The notes under the pieces are model-generated. The model ran no database searches, had not been told where the DNA came from, and saw nothing but the letters and a program-made list of their open reading frames with translations. Shown here piece after piece: positions 1 to 11,396 of a stretch of 64,000 bases of DNA (position 1 is its first letter; each line of letters opens with the position of its first letter). The stretch comes from Heterobilharzia americana (Eukaryota > Platyhelminthes > Trematoda > Strigeidida > Schistosomatidae). Both the position numbers and the translations under genes were made by a program. The stretch spans positions 108,494,701 through 108,558,700 of the forward strand of contig OX104134.1 of the NCBI GenBank assembly GCA_944470555.2, given 5' to 3'.

Positions 1-1350
1 TGGCTATATTTCCGACCTGAAGGCGGCGGCATTCGACTACGTTGATTGAGAAGTCTTATGGCAATGTCTCCCACTGAAAGGTGTCCCGAGTAAGTACATC
101 ACCTTATTGAAGGCTCTCTACTCGACCACTCGTTGGCGTGTTAGAGCCTATGATGAGATGTCCAGGGAGCTGTGCTCATCGAGTGGTGTCCGTCAAGACT
201 GCCCACTGTCTCCATTCTTATTCAATTTTATCATAAATACTCTAATGGAGGTCTCCTCGTCACCTGATTACACAGAGGTTGACCTAATCACAGGAGAATG
301 TTCGTTAGACCTGGAATATGCAGATGACATAGTCGTGTTAGGTGAAGACGCTGACGAGATGCAGAGTCTTCTGAACACTGAGTGGGAATTTGAGAATATT
401 TGGAATATGGTTCTCACCACCTAAATGCAAATTGTTGCTCCAGGATTGGTCTTCAACAGTGCCCCATTGCGGCTAACAATACAGAGTGCAGTGATTGAGT
501 GTGTCTACCACTTCACTTACCTGGGAAGTGGGGTAAGCCCTGGTGGCTAACTCACTGGTCGATGAAATCTCTGGACGAATACAAAATGCTCGACTGACTT
601 TCGCCAACTTACGTCACCTGGGGTGCCACCATCATGTCCGATTATCTATTAAGGGTCGCGTGTACTGCATAGCAGTCCGCTCTGTTCTACTGTATGGCTC
701 TGAAACATGACCATTGAAGGTGGAAGACATGAGAAGGCTTCAAGCGTTTGACTACCGTTTCCTTCGTAATCTAAGCTGTATTCTGTGGTGTCTTCATATG
801 GGTAGTGCAGAAGTCAGGTTCAGAATTTTAGGGAGAAGAGGTGAGTCGGTTGACGAGGTTATGAACCTTCATCTACTGAAATGGTTGGGACGCGTATTAC
901 GTACGCTTAGTCGCCGACTGCCTCGTCACACAATGTTGGCCAAGGTAGGTCCAGGCTGGAAAAAGGCCTGAGGTGACCAGACTGAAACATGGCACCAATG
1001 TATGAAGTCTCTAACTGTTGGTTTAAGCCATGTGAGTTGATGTAGACTAGCCGGCTGGGATCGGCGGGACAAGAGGAACCAGTGGTTGGAGACTCTAGGT
1101 GATATGGCTGAGAACCGATGTCGGTGGTGCAAATGTATACACACATTATCCTCATCTTAACATTATACCGAATCTCACCATTTTCTCATTCTTCCTTTCT
1201 CTCTTTTCGTACTTTATATATTTTTTGACTGAATTTTCTTATCTTCATCTTTCAGTTCACTGTCTTTTTACTTGATGTACTGATATGAGGTGTGGCAACT
1301 TGGACCGTTACGCAGTAATGCCTGGTGCTAGGTTGATTTGGATGGATGGA
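1..1350 (+). mobile_element. RTE-type non-LTR retrotransposon copy, 3' part, subfamily A
   Basis: This is the 3' portion of an RTE-like element cut off by the window edge. It carries RT palm motifs, then the C-terminal RT region, then a pyrimidine-rich 3' UTR (about 1140-1345). The UTR ends in a block around GGTGTGGCAACTTGGACCG that recurs at about 30430-30470 at the end of another + copy. A different tail is used by the copies at 26 kb, 44 kb and 62 kb, so I call this subfamily A. There is no long poly(A); the end fades into a TGGATGGATG-like stretch. Family name is inferred from RT motifs. Confidence 0.85.
2..971 (+). pseudogene. Reverse transcriptase fragment of RTE element (broken)
   Basis: The RT copies element RNA into DNA at the target site. 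Visible in order: YISDLKAAAFDYVD (palm A, followed by a stop at the position of a normal Arg/Glu codon), KYITLLKALY, SGVRQDCPLSPFLFNF (fingers/palm B), and DLEYADDIVVLGEDADEMQS with an intact YADD catalytic box near 315-330. The frame stops at 422-424. After frameshifts the C-terminal part resumes at 714-971 with KVEDMRRLQAFDYRFLRNL and LHLLKWLGRVLRT, typical of the post-RT segment of this family. The normal GVRQGCP box reads GVRQDCP here. Multiple stops make it inactive. The N-terminal endonuclease lies outside the window. Confidence 0.85.
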
Positions 1351-2059
1351 CGTGAAACGTGTTCATCCAACAACAAAACTAAGTGTACTTCTATAAGCAT
1401 ACTGTTACATAGGGTTACTTCCCAAAAATAACGCTTACAACGACTCAGGTATACAGTTCAACACTCAACTATAACAACTTACCGGCTCCCTATAAACTAG
1501 CATACTATAAGTAGTATATAATTGCTTTATTTTAATCTCATTGTACATATATCCCAGCTTATCTTACTATACGACAATACAAAGCAGTGGACCAATAATT
1601 GTCAATCCTGCAACAGGGAACTGCCCACAACCCAGAATAGTGTACCAATGACTTCTTATTTGTGAGAAAATAGTGAGTTAACTACTTCAGTCCAATGTAT
1701 CACTGGGCAAACTACAGGAAGATATACTTTCTGCAATCTAACGTGATGAACCAGGCATTTGTCGGTTGTTCAGTAAGTAGAGACTTCATGAGTGTCTCTT
1801 TCTTTTAAAGCAGGTTGTTCGAATTTTGAAACTTCTCTTTCTCATATTTTGATTGTAGTCGCGTGTGAGATGATTCATCAGTGCCTCTATGTGAGTCAAC
1901 CATCTTAACTTCCCTTGTTACGACATCCTGATCCCTGATTATATAACAGTGGATACCTTACTCTGGACAAATGAACTCATGATCACGACAATAAATACTA
2001 CATATTCGGTTATTTCAAAAGAACAACAATAGGATACAAACAACATTTGGCTACTGAAA
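1351..2059. other. Intergenic, AT-rich, nothing supported
   Basis: I see no coding exon, RNA gene or clear repeat here. Confidence 0.5.
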
Positions 2060-2245
2060 CAGCTTGTAAACCCCAGCCAGTGCGGCAATACCAGACTGTC
2101 CAAACTTTCACAGATGGAACTGGGTTCATACCAGTTCCTCATTGGTCGTAAGTCAAATGCCTAAACGAAACAGCTGTCCACTGCTCGCAGGATTCCTTTG
2201 TTCCTCTAACTGATGTCAGTCTACGATGAATAACAACTCAAACTG
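2060..2245 (+). mobile_element. tRNA-like SINE with degraded hammerhead, family B
   Basis: A Pol III B-box-like T-arm (GAACTGGGTTCATACCAGTTC, about 2117-2137) is followed by a hammerhead remnant. The strand after the core, CGAAACAGCTGTCC (2165-2178), keeps GAAA, the loopless ACAGCTGT stem III and a GUC cleavage triplet. The CUGANGA core upstream is mutated beyond function. The 3' body (CACTGCTCGCAGG, then TGATGTCAGTCTACGATGAA) is shared with copies at about 27.1 kb, 28.5 kb (-) and 28.7 kb. Confidence 0.6.
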
Positions 2246-4445
2246 GTAAGTCACAACCTGGTTTTGTTAAATACGAAACTCCAATTTCCATTTCGAGAAC
2301 AGTGTCGAGATACAAACAAATTTATATTAAGATGTACTGGTGAAAGTTCTCATACTTCTCATGAATACAAAGTGGGAGTCGTAAGGAGGGTATACGAATA
2401 GAAAGTAACGTCATAAAATACTAAAAAAAGTAAAGACTAAACAAGATATATGGTTGGAAGTTTTATTAGTCACACCCGAACCAGCAGTCACACAACTACC
2501 CAGATACAAACTTTTAAACAACTTCGGACAGTTGACCAAGAGTAAATGTAGATGCAGGCTTTCACCAATCTTGCTGAAGCACTTTGCAGTTCAATGGCAG
2601 AAAGAAAATAAGGAACTTATGGGCAGTGATCACTGATTGGTTGAGTGTGACTTAAGTGACTTGTATGTCATGGCACAGTAAAACGACACTGTTCGCATAC
2701 TCGATGTCAAGAAGTCTCCATTAGCAGATTCATACCCCTAACAACTTACAAACGATACTCTCCTGTTTAGTACAGGTATCCACAAATCTGCATATGTCGA
2801 ATGCGAGTCAGTAAAATGTACTTCACAACTTGCCATTTCACAGCTAATTTGAAGTAAGGTAATGGCGAAGAAAGAATCATCAAAGGTTTGGAACTGGTAG
2901 TTGACAGAATGCCTATGTAGATGCATAAATGTAGGTTGTTCTTTGTCGACTTAGAAACGTCTATGGTTTAAACTCTTTGACCAGACGCCTAGTTAGTTAG
3001 GATAGCTGGACAAATTAGCAGCACAAAAATTTTTCCACCGGCACAGAGTGAAATAATTAAGCTGCTAAGTGAGATGCGATGAATATTATTTGGGTCGAGG
3101 ATATGAACCCTCATCAACTAAAGCAGATGCGAAATGTGACCTGTATTCCTACTACCACCTTTCTGCATGCAATACGCAGTACTAAGAAGCATGGCAGCCT
3201 GTGCTCAGAAGGCAAAGCATATCTCAAAACTCTTTGACATTCGGTTCCAGTTCAACTAATGATGGTGAAAGTATTGGGTCAATCGACTTCTGCTATTCAC
3301 GCAGTTGTCTCTGTGAAGGTTCGGTTTTCATTTGAAAACAAGGTGTGGACTTATTGCTTGGAGTTACAGAAACGGCAGTTTCATAGATAAGAACCGAAGG
3401 CAATGGTATAGATTCACAGGCAGTATATACTTTTGTATCTTGAACACATCCTAATCTACCAGTTGATGCGAATTCTGGTCACTTTCTACAAGGTTTCTCG
3501 ACTGTGATAGTGCCATTCCTTCCTCTTGTTTAATTTTTACCATGCTCCTTACTCCTCCATCTACTTATCAAAGACAGGTAAATATAACCGACAATGGTAT
3601 CAACAGAATTGTTTTGCCTATGAGCACACAAATATAGTCATGGTTTGCCGTGTTATTGTAGATCAGAGGTATGAAAATGAATATCAGCAACCCGTCCTTT
3701 CAAAAAGAAATCAATCTTTAGCCAGGAATACAATTATAGTTGCGTATCGGACTTATTAACATTTAGTTGTAAACAACTATCCGATACGAAACTTTAAAAG
3801 GTAAAGCATGTGCTTAATTATAATTCCTTTGAAACTGCTTAGTGGGAAAACAATGAAAACTATTTTACCTGCCCACAAAGTGAGCGATAAAAATCCTTTG
3901 CTGAAAGCATTGAAATAACGTGCTCAAAGGTAGCGCAAACTTTATATCGTGCACATTAGCCAAACATTCAAATTGTCTAAAGTTCCCAATGCCCGAAATA
4001 TTTTGATTTGATTTTCTTCGTAGGTATGACAGTTCTTTTTTCTTCTCTGAGTGGATATGACTCTTTCTGTGTCATTTTTGATCGTAGTTATTACACTGGG
4101 TTAGCAGAGGACCTACAGAATTGCTTTGAAGACCGATAGTATTTATTCAACTCTAGTCCGTATTGCAGTCTAAAGTTAGGCAACAAATATCATGAAACAA
4201 GCTAATTTTTCTGAATTGATGGTTCAATTCAAAGTTTTCGGTGCAGAAACAGTGAGTAATTTTTCCTTCTGTCTTACATCTGCGTTGATGAAATAAGTTC
4301 TCTGTATGGAATAGTTGTAGGTCTTTACCCGATCCAGAAAAAACTGACAAGAAAGACCAGATCGACCAATTTTCTTTAATCTTCTAACCGTATTTTTGAA
4401 GAATATCTACTTTTTTAATCCATCTGGTTCATTTCTCTCATTTAG
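2246..4445. other. Intergenic, AT-rich
   Basis: Only short chance ORFs are present (for example 3526-3759 +, without start context or splice signals). Around 3060-3240 there is a somewhat GC-richer stretch that may be an old repeat, but I could not match it to another copy. Confidence 0.4.
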
Positions 4446-4582
4446 AACTCCTCATCTCAGAAGACACCATCTACGATGTCATAAACTGCGGACAAATTGT
4501 CTACGCCTGGAAACATGTTCCTAGCACGGGATGGCAACTCGTTGAACTTTTCCACCAGACAACGCAGTGTCCTCGCTGTTAA
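4446..4582 (+). CDS. Possible coding exon, unrecognised
   Basis: A strong 3' splice site (pyrimidine-rich run then TTTAG at 4441-4445) opens a 44-codon frame ending in TAA at 4580-4582. It needs one base from the previous exon. The peptide begins LLISEDTIYDVINCGQIVYA and ends with CPRC, with balanced amino-acid use unlike the surrounding AT-rich noise. I do not recognise it. No upstream exon or poly(A) signal was identified, and a second open frame (4476-4736, +) overlaps, so it may be chance or an old repeat. Confidence 0.22.
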
Positions 4583-4744
4583 TGTTTTTGGAGAGAGATT
4601 GGATCGCCAAAGTACTAAGTTGGTAATTGGCCCACAATCTTCATTCCTGAAAACTGACAGAGATAAACAATTATTTGTTAATAGGCTCTGTACTTATAGC
4701 CCTACCACTCAGCAGCGCCATGATTACGGTCCATAGGTACAACA

Positions 4745-4935
4745 AGTCTCTTTTATTATCATTATTCGTCCCTTGAGTTCCTAGCGGAATACAGGGGTTC
4801 AGTAGCACGTAGCAATTTCACTCTGTTTTTGACCTGGCTCCACGGCTACCCACAAACTTTCTTTTCTTCCTCATATGATATCCTCAATATCACCTTTGAC
4901 AGCAAGTCTCTAACTGGGTCTAAGATGTTATTAGA
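4745..4935 (-). mobile_element. 3' end fragment of APE-RT element (same family as 18575-21860)
   Basis: Read on the minus strand, the frame ends LYSARNSRDE-stop (stop at 4762-4764). It parallels the C-terminus CPTRNPRNK-stop of the element at 18590. The preceding residues (RISYEEEKKVCG and a basic segment) match in position. The DNA stretch with TCCTAGCGGAATACAGGGGT and TCAGTAGCACGT is nearly the same at 18600-18640. The fragment begins about 60 codons before the stop and is truncated. Confidence 0.65.
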
Positions 4936-4990
4936 GCATCAAGGGAAAGGGCTGTGATAGATTCTTCAGTCATGAAGTTAACAACAAAGA

Positions 4991-5340
4991 TGGTAGCTTA
5001 CGAATTGTCCTGGTGCGAACTTGATGGACACAGAGACTAATCACTAATTATTCCAACTTGCCACATACTTAAGAATATGAGGCCAAGAGAGAATATAAGA
5101 ACCTAGTCGAATGGAATACTACACTTGCGAGGTCCTGCCAATATACCGAACCACTCCAACTAAATGGCAAAAGGGTCGCTTACGAACAGTACAACGTAAC
5201 ACGACAGCGTGTCGAATGGCTAGAATGCTTGGTTTGGTGCCTTCAGCCTAACGAGTCAAGTTAAACTATAAGGGTTGGCATCAATGTTGAATCTCGTCGA
5301 ACCCTAGACGATCGATTCTGGAGAAGTGTGTGGCGCTACA
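4991..5340 (-). repeat. LTR (3') of gypsy-type element
   Basis: Reading minus, it begins TGTAGCGCCACACAC (5340 downward) and ends ...TACCA (4991), so it has TG...CA termini. It aligns over its whole length to the + oriented block 11048-11396, which starts TGTAGCGTCACACAC and ends TATCA. A purine tract directly precedes the TG end, as expected for a 3' LTR. Confidence 0.75.
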
Positions 5341-5355
5341 GATCACTCCCCCTTA
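5341..5355 (-). other. Polypurine tract
   Basis: On the minus strand TAAGGGGGAGTGATC lies immediately 5' of the LTR's TGTAGCG. This is the expected position of the plus-strand primer of an LTR element. Confidence 0.6.
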
Positions 5356-5689
5356 GTGGGTTCATGAGGACCCTAAGATGACACCAGCCGGAAGTAAAGA
5401 CCCTGCGGCTTCCCCGCTGGTAAAACTCTTCCCATGGGATCGCTGTGAGAAATGGCTCCTGACCGTCTGAACTTATCCTAGGGTACCATGGGGAATGAGA
5501 AATAAAATACAATAAATCGAATTGTACGTGGATCGCGGTCCTCAGTGTCCTTTGACGTTCCCTTAAGTGCTCATTGCACCTGGAACATAGATTAAGGTCT
5601 CTAATACCACGAAATGTTTAGGAAATATGGGAAACATTTGTAGATAAATATACCGAAAATAAAGTTTATGCTTACTTCCACATTTTTCG

Positions 5690-6800
5690 AAAAAGTTTCA
5701 TTACGTGGTAGTAAAAAACTGACATAAAAAGGTAAAATGAAGGAGGATTTTCGCATTCCCAGTGAGTAAAAAATTGTGCGAGCTGAAACGTCGTTCACGA
5801 TGAGGTTGCCTTCGGAATAAGCTGCTTTCAAACGGCAGATACTAACGGTATCTTCACGTCCGTTTCGCTCGGTTGTATAGAATTCCTCATGTCGCTTGGT
5901 CACTTTTAATGTTCCATCGTTCAAGTGGTAGACGGACGACCTCGTGGCGAGTGAGCACGTGCGACGTGCTTTGTAAAATGAGGTGAACGAAGACATCAGC
6001 CGTCTTAGATCTAACAGGAGTAAGCCTAACCAAACGCTTTGCTTTTGTAAGCCTAGTCACGTAAGATATCCTGCCGAAAAAGTGTCTGAAAGTTGAGGGG
6101 GAGGCAAACTCACCTGGTAAGCGAAGAGTAGTCCCATAAGCGGGTTCTGCAGTGGCGCATCCAGCACCAGCTTTCAACGCAATACGAACAACTATTTGGA
6201 CTAGAGACAGAGCCTCGATCCACTGAGGTATGATTGCAGCTGTCGATAGAAGCGTTTTACCATTCCATTTGCTTGTGGATGGCAGGCTATCATTCGGAAC
6301 CGAGCACAACCTGAAAGTGCAGTTAAAGTGTGGGGTAGCCCACACTAGAATCGGTGCCCACGGTCAGTTGCTTCGTAAGATGAATATCCAAAGTTCGCTA
6401 TCCATCTTTCGACAAAAACACCGGCGGCAGTTTCAGCAGTGATATCCCTAATATGTACTGCTTCTGGCCAGCGCGCAAAACGATCCACGTGGGCGAAAAG
6501 TTAAGCAAATCCACTAGATTCTGGTGGAGGTCCTACATTAGCTGCACGGACGTGGTCAAGACGCATGTGTGGGGCTGGAGAAGAACCAAAAGGGTTTAAC
6601 GTGTGTCACATGACCTTACACTTCTGGCAAGCTGAGCACGACTGAACCCACTCCTTAACGCCTTTGTTCACTCCAGGCCAGCAGAAACGTAGTGCAATAA
6701 GCCTGGTGGTGGGTCGTACGGCTGGGTGGAACGTTTTGTGCAACGTACTCAAGACGCTGCGTTGACATCTCTTTGGAACCACCTGGGTGGTTGACTAGCA
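5690..6800 (-). pseudogene. Gypsy-type integrase (pol C-terminal part), frameshifted
   Basis: Integrase inserts the DNA copy into the genome. On the minus strand the zinc-binding region is seen as HKTFHP...CWPGVNKGVKEWVQ with SCSACQKC, followed by a core starting near NPFGS and DRFARWPEAVHIRD, then AAGVFVERWIANFG. After a frameshift/deletion comes the typical segment WIEALSLVQIVVRIALKA, then YGTTLRLPGEF (6345-5887). The C-terminal part (5996-5700) includes EEFYTTERNGREDTVSICRL, like the end of gypsy pol proteins. Stops in the zinc-finger/core junction and frame changes near 6000 and 6350 show it is dead. The D,D,E set cannot be confirmed because the core is deleted around 6350. Confidence 0.8.
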
Positions 6801-6960
6801 GAGATATCGCATAAATGTGTGCCCTTGCCTGGTCCCACCGGAAACAGTTGTGGCTTGAGAGTTGTGGACGACAACTGATGGTGCAGCTCAGGGCCTTCGT
6901 TTTGGAATCCCGGTCATAAAAATTATGGAAATGAAGCCAGATGAGATATTTGAAATTTAG

Positions 6961-7869
6961 TTTGACCTTTGCATAGTCAGTTTTTTGTGATTTCTTACCA
7001 TTGTTTCACCATGCGCAGGTGACCTAAATGTGGAGATGTCAGAAGAAGTGGGCGGGTGATCATTTCCTTCCAGCTGGGCGGACAACGTATTTCCATCAGG
7101 AAGTAAAATGAGAGACGTGTTTCGTTAAAGGATTTCCCAGTAGTTATTTCTGAAATCCTCTAGCAAGAGCAGGTGGATCACTAATGATGTACAGTCACAT
7201 AGAGCTTAAAACATCTTTGGTGAGTACTTCAAGGGTGCTAGAATGCACAGCCCCTCCAACGGATCGCGTCAAGTCCTTATAGAACAATGCGGTCGACCAA
7301 GGAAGACATTGCGAAACTCCCACCAACTAGGTGCCTACACGACGCTTAATGCCACATCGGGGAGCATAACTAGTGCTGATTCTCCAAGGGCGCCTCACAG
7401 GGTTTCAATGAGCGACAAGTCCAAAGGGCGGCACTCCCTTCGGATATTTCTGACCCATCTTTCTGAATTGAGTTTAGCTCTCAGAGAGGCATTCCATAAG
7501 ACTCGGTGAAGTTGAATCTATACGCTTCTTGTTCACGTTGTTCTTGATCATATCAATTTGCAGATTTCCTGTTGTGTCTGACTACTTACTACCATATTTT
7601 TGTAGTGATGTTTCAACCTGTCCCATATATTTGGCTAATGGCTCCGCTATTCTCGTCACATACCGAATTGCCGACGTTTCGGTATACTGGGCGTTTGCTA
7701 TTTTTTCTGTTTCAGCACTAAGTTTTTATTTTAACGTCTTTTTGAGTTGAAAGATCTAAGGCCAAACGTTCTAAACTCGACGGCTCTAGTGAGAAAAAGC
7801 AAAGACTGAACATTCCAGTGCTCTTTTGTGTGACAAGCATTATTGCTCCGTATACCTCATTCCCGATGA
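6961..7869. other. Unassigned, repeat-like
   Basis: Base composition is richer in G+C than the intergenic DNA. There are short ORFs on both strands (7243-7509 +) but no motif I recognise. It may be further gypsy or CR1 5' sequence, since it lies between the two. Confidence 0.3.
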
Positions 7870-7875
7870 ACTGGT

Positions 7876-9070
7876 ATGCCCCACGCATTTTGTCAAACTG
7901 AAGACACATTAGTCATGAGTAGCAGTATTAACGACCACAGGAAAGAAATCGATAACACTGAGGCCATGACTGGAGAGATCTGGAGAACAGTTGTGGATTT
8001 CCATCCATTAGCATATCTTCTACGGAAGCATGAAAATTTAGTTGAAGACCGTGTAGTGAAAGCAGAAAACTTGGTAGACCACCCGGCAACATAGGTGATG
8101 AAGAGACTATCGTCGTCCCAACAGGCTATCGTTTATAACATGCCTGATACCCCACCTTTGGATGTAGTTAAGACAAGGGTATTAAACTCATGCTGTACGG
8201 CAGGAATACACGGTGACTGTAAGCGCCTCCTCAAAAAGTCAGCACAGTCTAGTTACGCCATGATTTTCGAGTTCACTGCTTCATTTGATGCCAAAAGATT
8301 TATTGAACTACAAGACCACATGAGGTTGCGTAGCGGCTCAAAAGATATTGCTACTGCACAAGACAAAACCGCGTGCCAACGCAGAAAGCAAAAAAGAAGT
8401 AGTCTGACCGGTTCATCACCTTTAAACGCAGAGGCCGCTGTGTGCACGAACAGACCATCAGAAAGTGCTGATATGGTCAGTAATTCTGTCGAATGTACCT
8501 GTTCCTCGGTACAACGCTCTCGATCAAATCTAGCTACAAGTGAACCTGACCCTTCAGTTGCTGGTAAAGAGAAAACCGCTGGTACTCCTAAGGTCACCGT
8601 AAACAGAAGACTGCGGGGTGACAGAAAACTCAGAAGTTCGGGCGAAACCTCACCATCTTAAACTAAAACGTTTCTGAAGAAAGACCATTTCAGACACGTG
8701 CTTTCTAATGACGGAGAGGAATACTTCATAGCTAAGACACTAGCAATACACAAACCCAAAAAGCGAGTTTTCCGTCAAACCCTTCTTTCAGAAATGAGTG
8801 CCACGACAACTCGAGATGCATCACACGAGACACTCCTTCGAACCACATCCCTTTAATCACAGGGGTCATAACGTGGTGCCGAGTAGCGTACCGAACGCTC
8901 AAATGTCATACGTACCACAAATATCTAACCACTGTTCGGCTGTGCATCATAATAATCCTGGCCAACACTTTGGGAACAGATGTATGCCCTCTGCCAGAAA
9001 CTTCCCCACTCATAAACCCAACCAAAATTGTTTTCGGGTCTCGCACAGTGTGTACGACCATGGTGTTTAG
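7876..9070 (+). pseudogene. CR1-like ORF1 remnant
   Basis: Three consecutive + frames (7876-8094, 8095-8661, 8798-9070) precede the endonuclease. The middle one has 188 residues. Its polar, Ser/Arg/Lys-rich C-terminal half ends in RRLRGDRKLRSSGE, consistent with a nucleic-acid-binding ORF1 protein. The N-terminal part contains SFDAKRFIELQDHM and cysteines but no CCHC knuckle. I assign it to ORF1 by position and composition, not by a diagnostic motif. The frames are joined only through stops or frameshifts. Confidence 0.5.
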
Positions 9071-9289
9071 GCTCGTTTGACCCCCTGGTAACAGGACTGG
9101 GACCAGTTTCCTTGACTTACACCGGTCGTAAGCCATACTTTACGCCAAAAGTAAAGAAGAGGTGCACGTTAACAACCCACAAGTGCCGTGAAAAACTAAG
9201 CAATCACATACTTGTGAGCGGCAGAAACTCACCAGTTACACCGGCACACCCCGCTGTTGAGTTTTGTCACGTCCGAGACATAGGCAGTG

Positions 9290-9960
9290 CATCGTTTAGC
9301 GAACTGAATGCCAGAAATTCTTCTGGTCACCGGGACTTGAGAGACATAGTAAGTTACTTTGCAAGCCACAGTAGCCAAGAATAATGGTTTTACTGACCAA
9401 ATCAACTACATTACTAGTTGCTGAATCATGGCGTACTGACTCAATCCTAGACCCGTGTATAGATGGTTATACTCTGTATCGCACTAATCATGACCCCGAG
9501 CGTGGTGGAGGCTGTTTCATCTACGTGTGTAGCCTTGCTACCTTAAATAAGATTGAAGGTGACATCTTCAGTGATCTGCCGGACTCACTTTGGATCGTTA
9601 TAAACGGTGCCAACTACAAAAGCCCTATAGCCGGTGTGTATAGAGCGTCATGTCAACAAAAGAAAATGATGAACTGATGGCAAGATCATTTGCCCACGCT
9701 AGATCCCTCACTGTTGACTTCGAACTGCTGCAGGTGACTTTAACTTACCTGAAGTTAACTAGGAGGCCGGTCGCGGCCCACAGCGCTTTGGTGAAATACT
9801 TGCTGTCACAGATATCTATGGCTGCAGGAAATACATCGAGCAACCCACGCATGCAGATGGTATACTGGACCTAGTCTTCTGCTGTGACATCACCCTGTCA
9901 TCACACACGTTAGTAGCGATTATAAGTGATTATAAGATAGTATTCTGTTTCTGGCCGATT
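9290..9960 (+). pseudogene. CR1-like APE endonuclease domain
   Basis: The APE-type endonuclease nicks the target DNA. The N-terminal part is in the frame ending at 9384 (ELNARNSSGHRD, matching the catalytic Asn strand). A frameshift then leads to LLVAESWRTDS (the ESW motif with catalytic Glu), DGYTLYRTNHDPERGGGCFI, and LPDSLWIVINGANYKSPIAG with VYRAS. The next part, DFELLQVTLTYLKL, corresponds to the usual GDFN strand but is degraded. The final part carries GILDLVFCCDITLSS-like residues, after which the SDH motif reads SDYK. Several frameshifts make it inactive. Confidence 0.75.
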
Positions 9961-10029
9961 CTTCCTCCCAATGAGAAAAACAAACGATCTCCAAATTATA
10001 CTCGGCATCGAAGCTGCAAGAATACATGA

Positions 10030-10643
10030 TGGGGGGTACTCACAGAGCTCCCCAGGTGCTCTCCATGGGATGACTACTTTACTGCAGCCTCGTTAACAGA
10101 CACACTCACTTTTCTACAGAAATATGGACCTGTGTCTACATACGGTTGCTCCTGTGAAAACAGGGTTTATAACGAGCCAGACCCATTTGTCCCTAAAATA
10201 TTCCGCAATAAACTTAGGAAATTAACACCACAGTACACTCGTCGAAAGACTTCACGTCACTGCACTTAATTCGTGAGACTTAAGAAAGTATTAAAACACT
10301 TAGTGTGAAACACGCAGTAAACGAAGAGATCGCCACTCTCAAAAGTGGCTCTAGAATACATGAGCTGACATCTCTTTTGAGCAAACGTCTGAAGCTGTCA
10401 GCAGATATAGCATATCTACTATATACTGCAAAGCTAAACAACGATCGCCTGAAGATTAATGAATCGTTAAGCGAATCACTAGCAAATTTCAAGCGTCTTG
10501 CCATCACCCCAGTAATTCTAAACCAATTACTGCTAGTTAATGTACTACAGTGGAGTTCATTGTCAAAAGTGTCAAAAAGATTGAATTTGCGCTGCATTAA
10601 TCCATCTAATAGAAGTCAATTAACAGCCAATGTATCTCTTTGA
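10030..10643 (+). pseudogene. Linker and RT N-terminal region of CR1-like copy 1
   Basis: Frames with TYLQKYGPVSTYGC and PFVPKIFRNKLRKL fit the segment between endonuclease and RT of this clade (basic, KLRKL-type). The 10305-10643 frame overlaps but belongs mostly to a degraded linker. No fingers or palm motif is reached before the copy ends. Confidence 0.4.
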
Positions 10644-11047
10644 CAATGTTGCATACTTTAATGTGAAGTCTATGAAGTTTTACACATGTGTAATATTCAC
10701 CACTGTTGAACGACGATGCTTCCAGTTTTCAATTACTTGCACCACAACAAGTGTTTTCAGTACTATCAATCTGAATTGCTGGAAAAGGTAACACTTGAAC
10801 AGTGAGAAACGCCTGAACTTGGACATTCATCTGGATTGAATGAGACTGTATGGATACTTATTTATTCCTGAAATCGTTGAAGTAAGTTACTTTTGGACAT
10901 CGACTACTCACAACGCAAACACCAAACATTGCGCCGTTTGGTGTGAAGAAAGAATTGTGAGCGGAAACGGCTTAAACTCAGAACGATGTGTATGTACTGT
11001 GAAGTGATATTTTCCTGCTACTTTCATGGCATTTAGACGTTTGGTAT

Positions 11048-11396
11048 TGTAGCGTCACACACTTCCCCAAAATCAATAGCCTAGGGTTGACGACCTTCGA
11101 CATTGATGCCGACCTTGGTAGTTTAACTGGACTCGCTAAGTTGAAGGCACCCGGTCAAGCATCCTGGCCATTTGGCACGCTGTCGTGTTACGTTGCATTG
11201 CTCGTATTCGACTCTCTAGCCAGTTAGTTGGAACGCATTGGTATTTTGGCATAACCATCCAAAAATACTATTCCATGCGACTACTCTATCGTGTTCTTCT
11301 TTGGTCTCGTATTCGTGGGTATATAACAAGTTCGAATAATTAGTGATTGGTCTTTGCACCTGTCAAGTTCGCAGCAGGACAAATCCTAAAGTATCA
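11048..11396 (+). repeat. Solo LTR of the gypsy-type element
   Basis: It starts TGTAGCGTCACACAC and ends CTAAAGTATCA. It is collinear end to end with the 4991-5340 LTR, with many substitutions (roughly three quarters identical by eye). No internal element sequence flanks it, so it is a solo LTR. A TATA-like GGGTATATAACA at about 11317-11328 could be the old promoter. The flanks (GGTAT and TGATT) do not form an obvious target-site duplication, consistent with age. Confidence 0.7.

Larger units (their letters stand above)
4991..6960 (-). mobile_element. Ty3/gypsy-type LTR retrotransposon remnant (integrase plus 3' LTR)
   Basis: Minus-strand order: upstream linker, integrase zinc finger and core (about 6780-5690), a non-coding stretch, a polypurine tract (5355-5341) and a 350-bp LTR (5340-4991). 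Protease, RT and RNase H are not recognisable, so the element is 5'-truncated or rearranged. A 349-bp homologue of the LTR sits in opposite orientation at 11048-11396. Confidence 0.75.
7870..10645 (+). mobile_element. CR1-like non-LTR retrotransposon, copy 1
   Basis: The order ORF1-like frames (7876-9100), endonuclease (about 9290-9960) and the start of the RT region (9960-10640) is that of a CR1-clade element. It ends before the RT palm motifs, so it is 3'-truncated. A solo LTR follows 400 bp later. The endonuclease wording differs from that of the second copy at 14.2-16.7 kb, so they are separate subfamilies. Confidence 0.7.

Noticed and set aside
9382..9386. TAATG stop-start overlap between a 118-codon frame and the frame from 9384, like the coupled ORF1/ORF2 junction of some non-LTR elements.
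   Set aside because: The endonuclease's N-terminal Asn strand (ELNARNSSGHRD) lies in the upstream frame, so the domain spans the junction. It is a frameshift inside ORF2, not a real ORF boundary.
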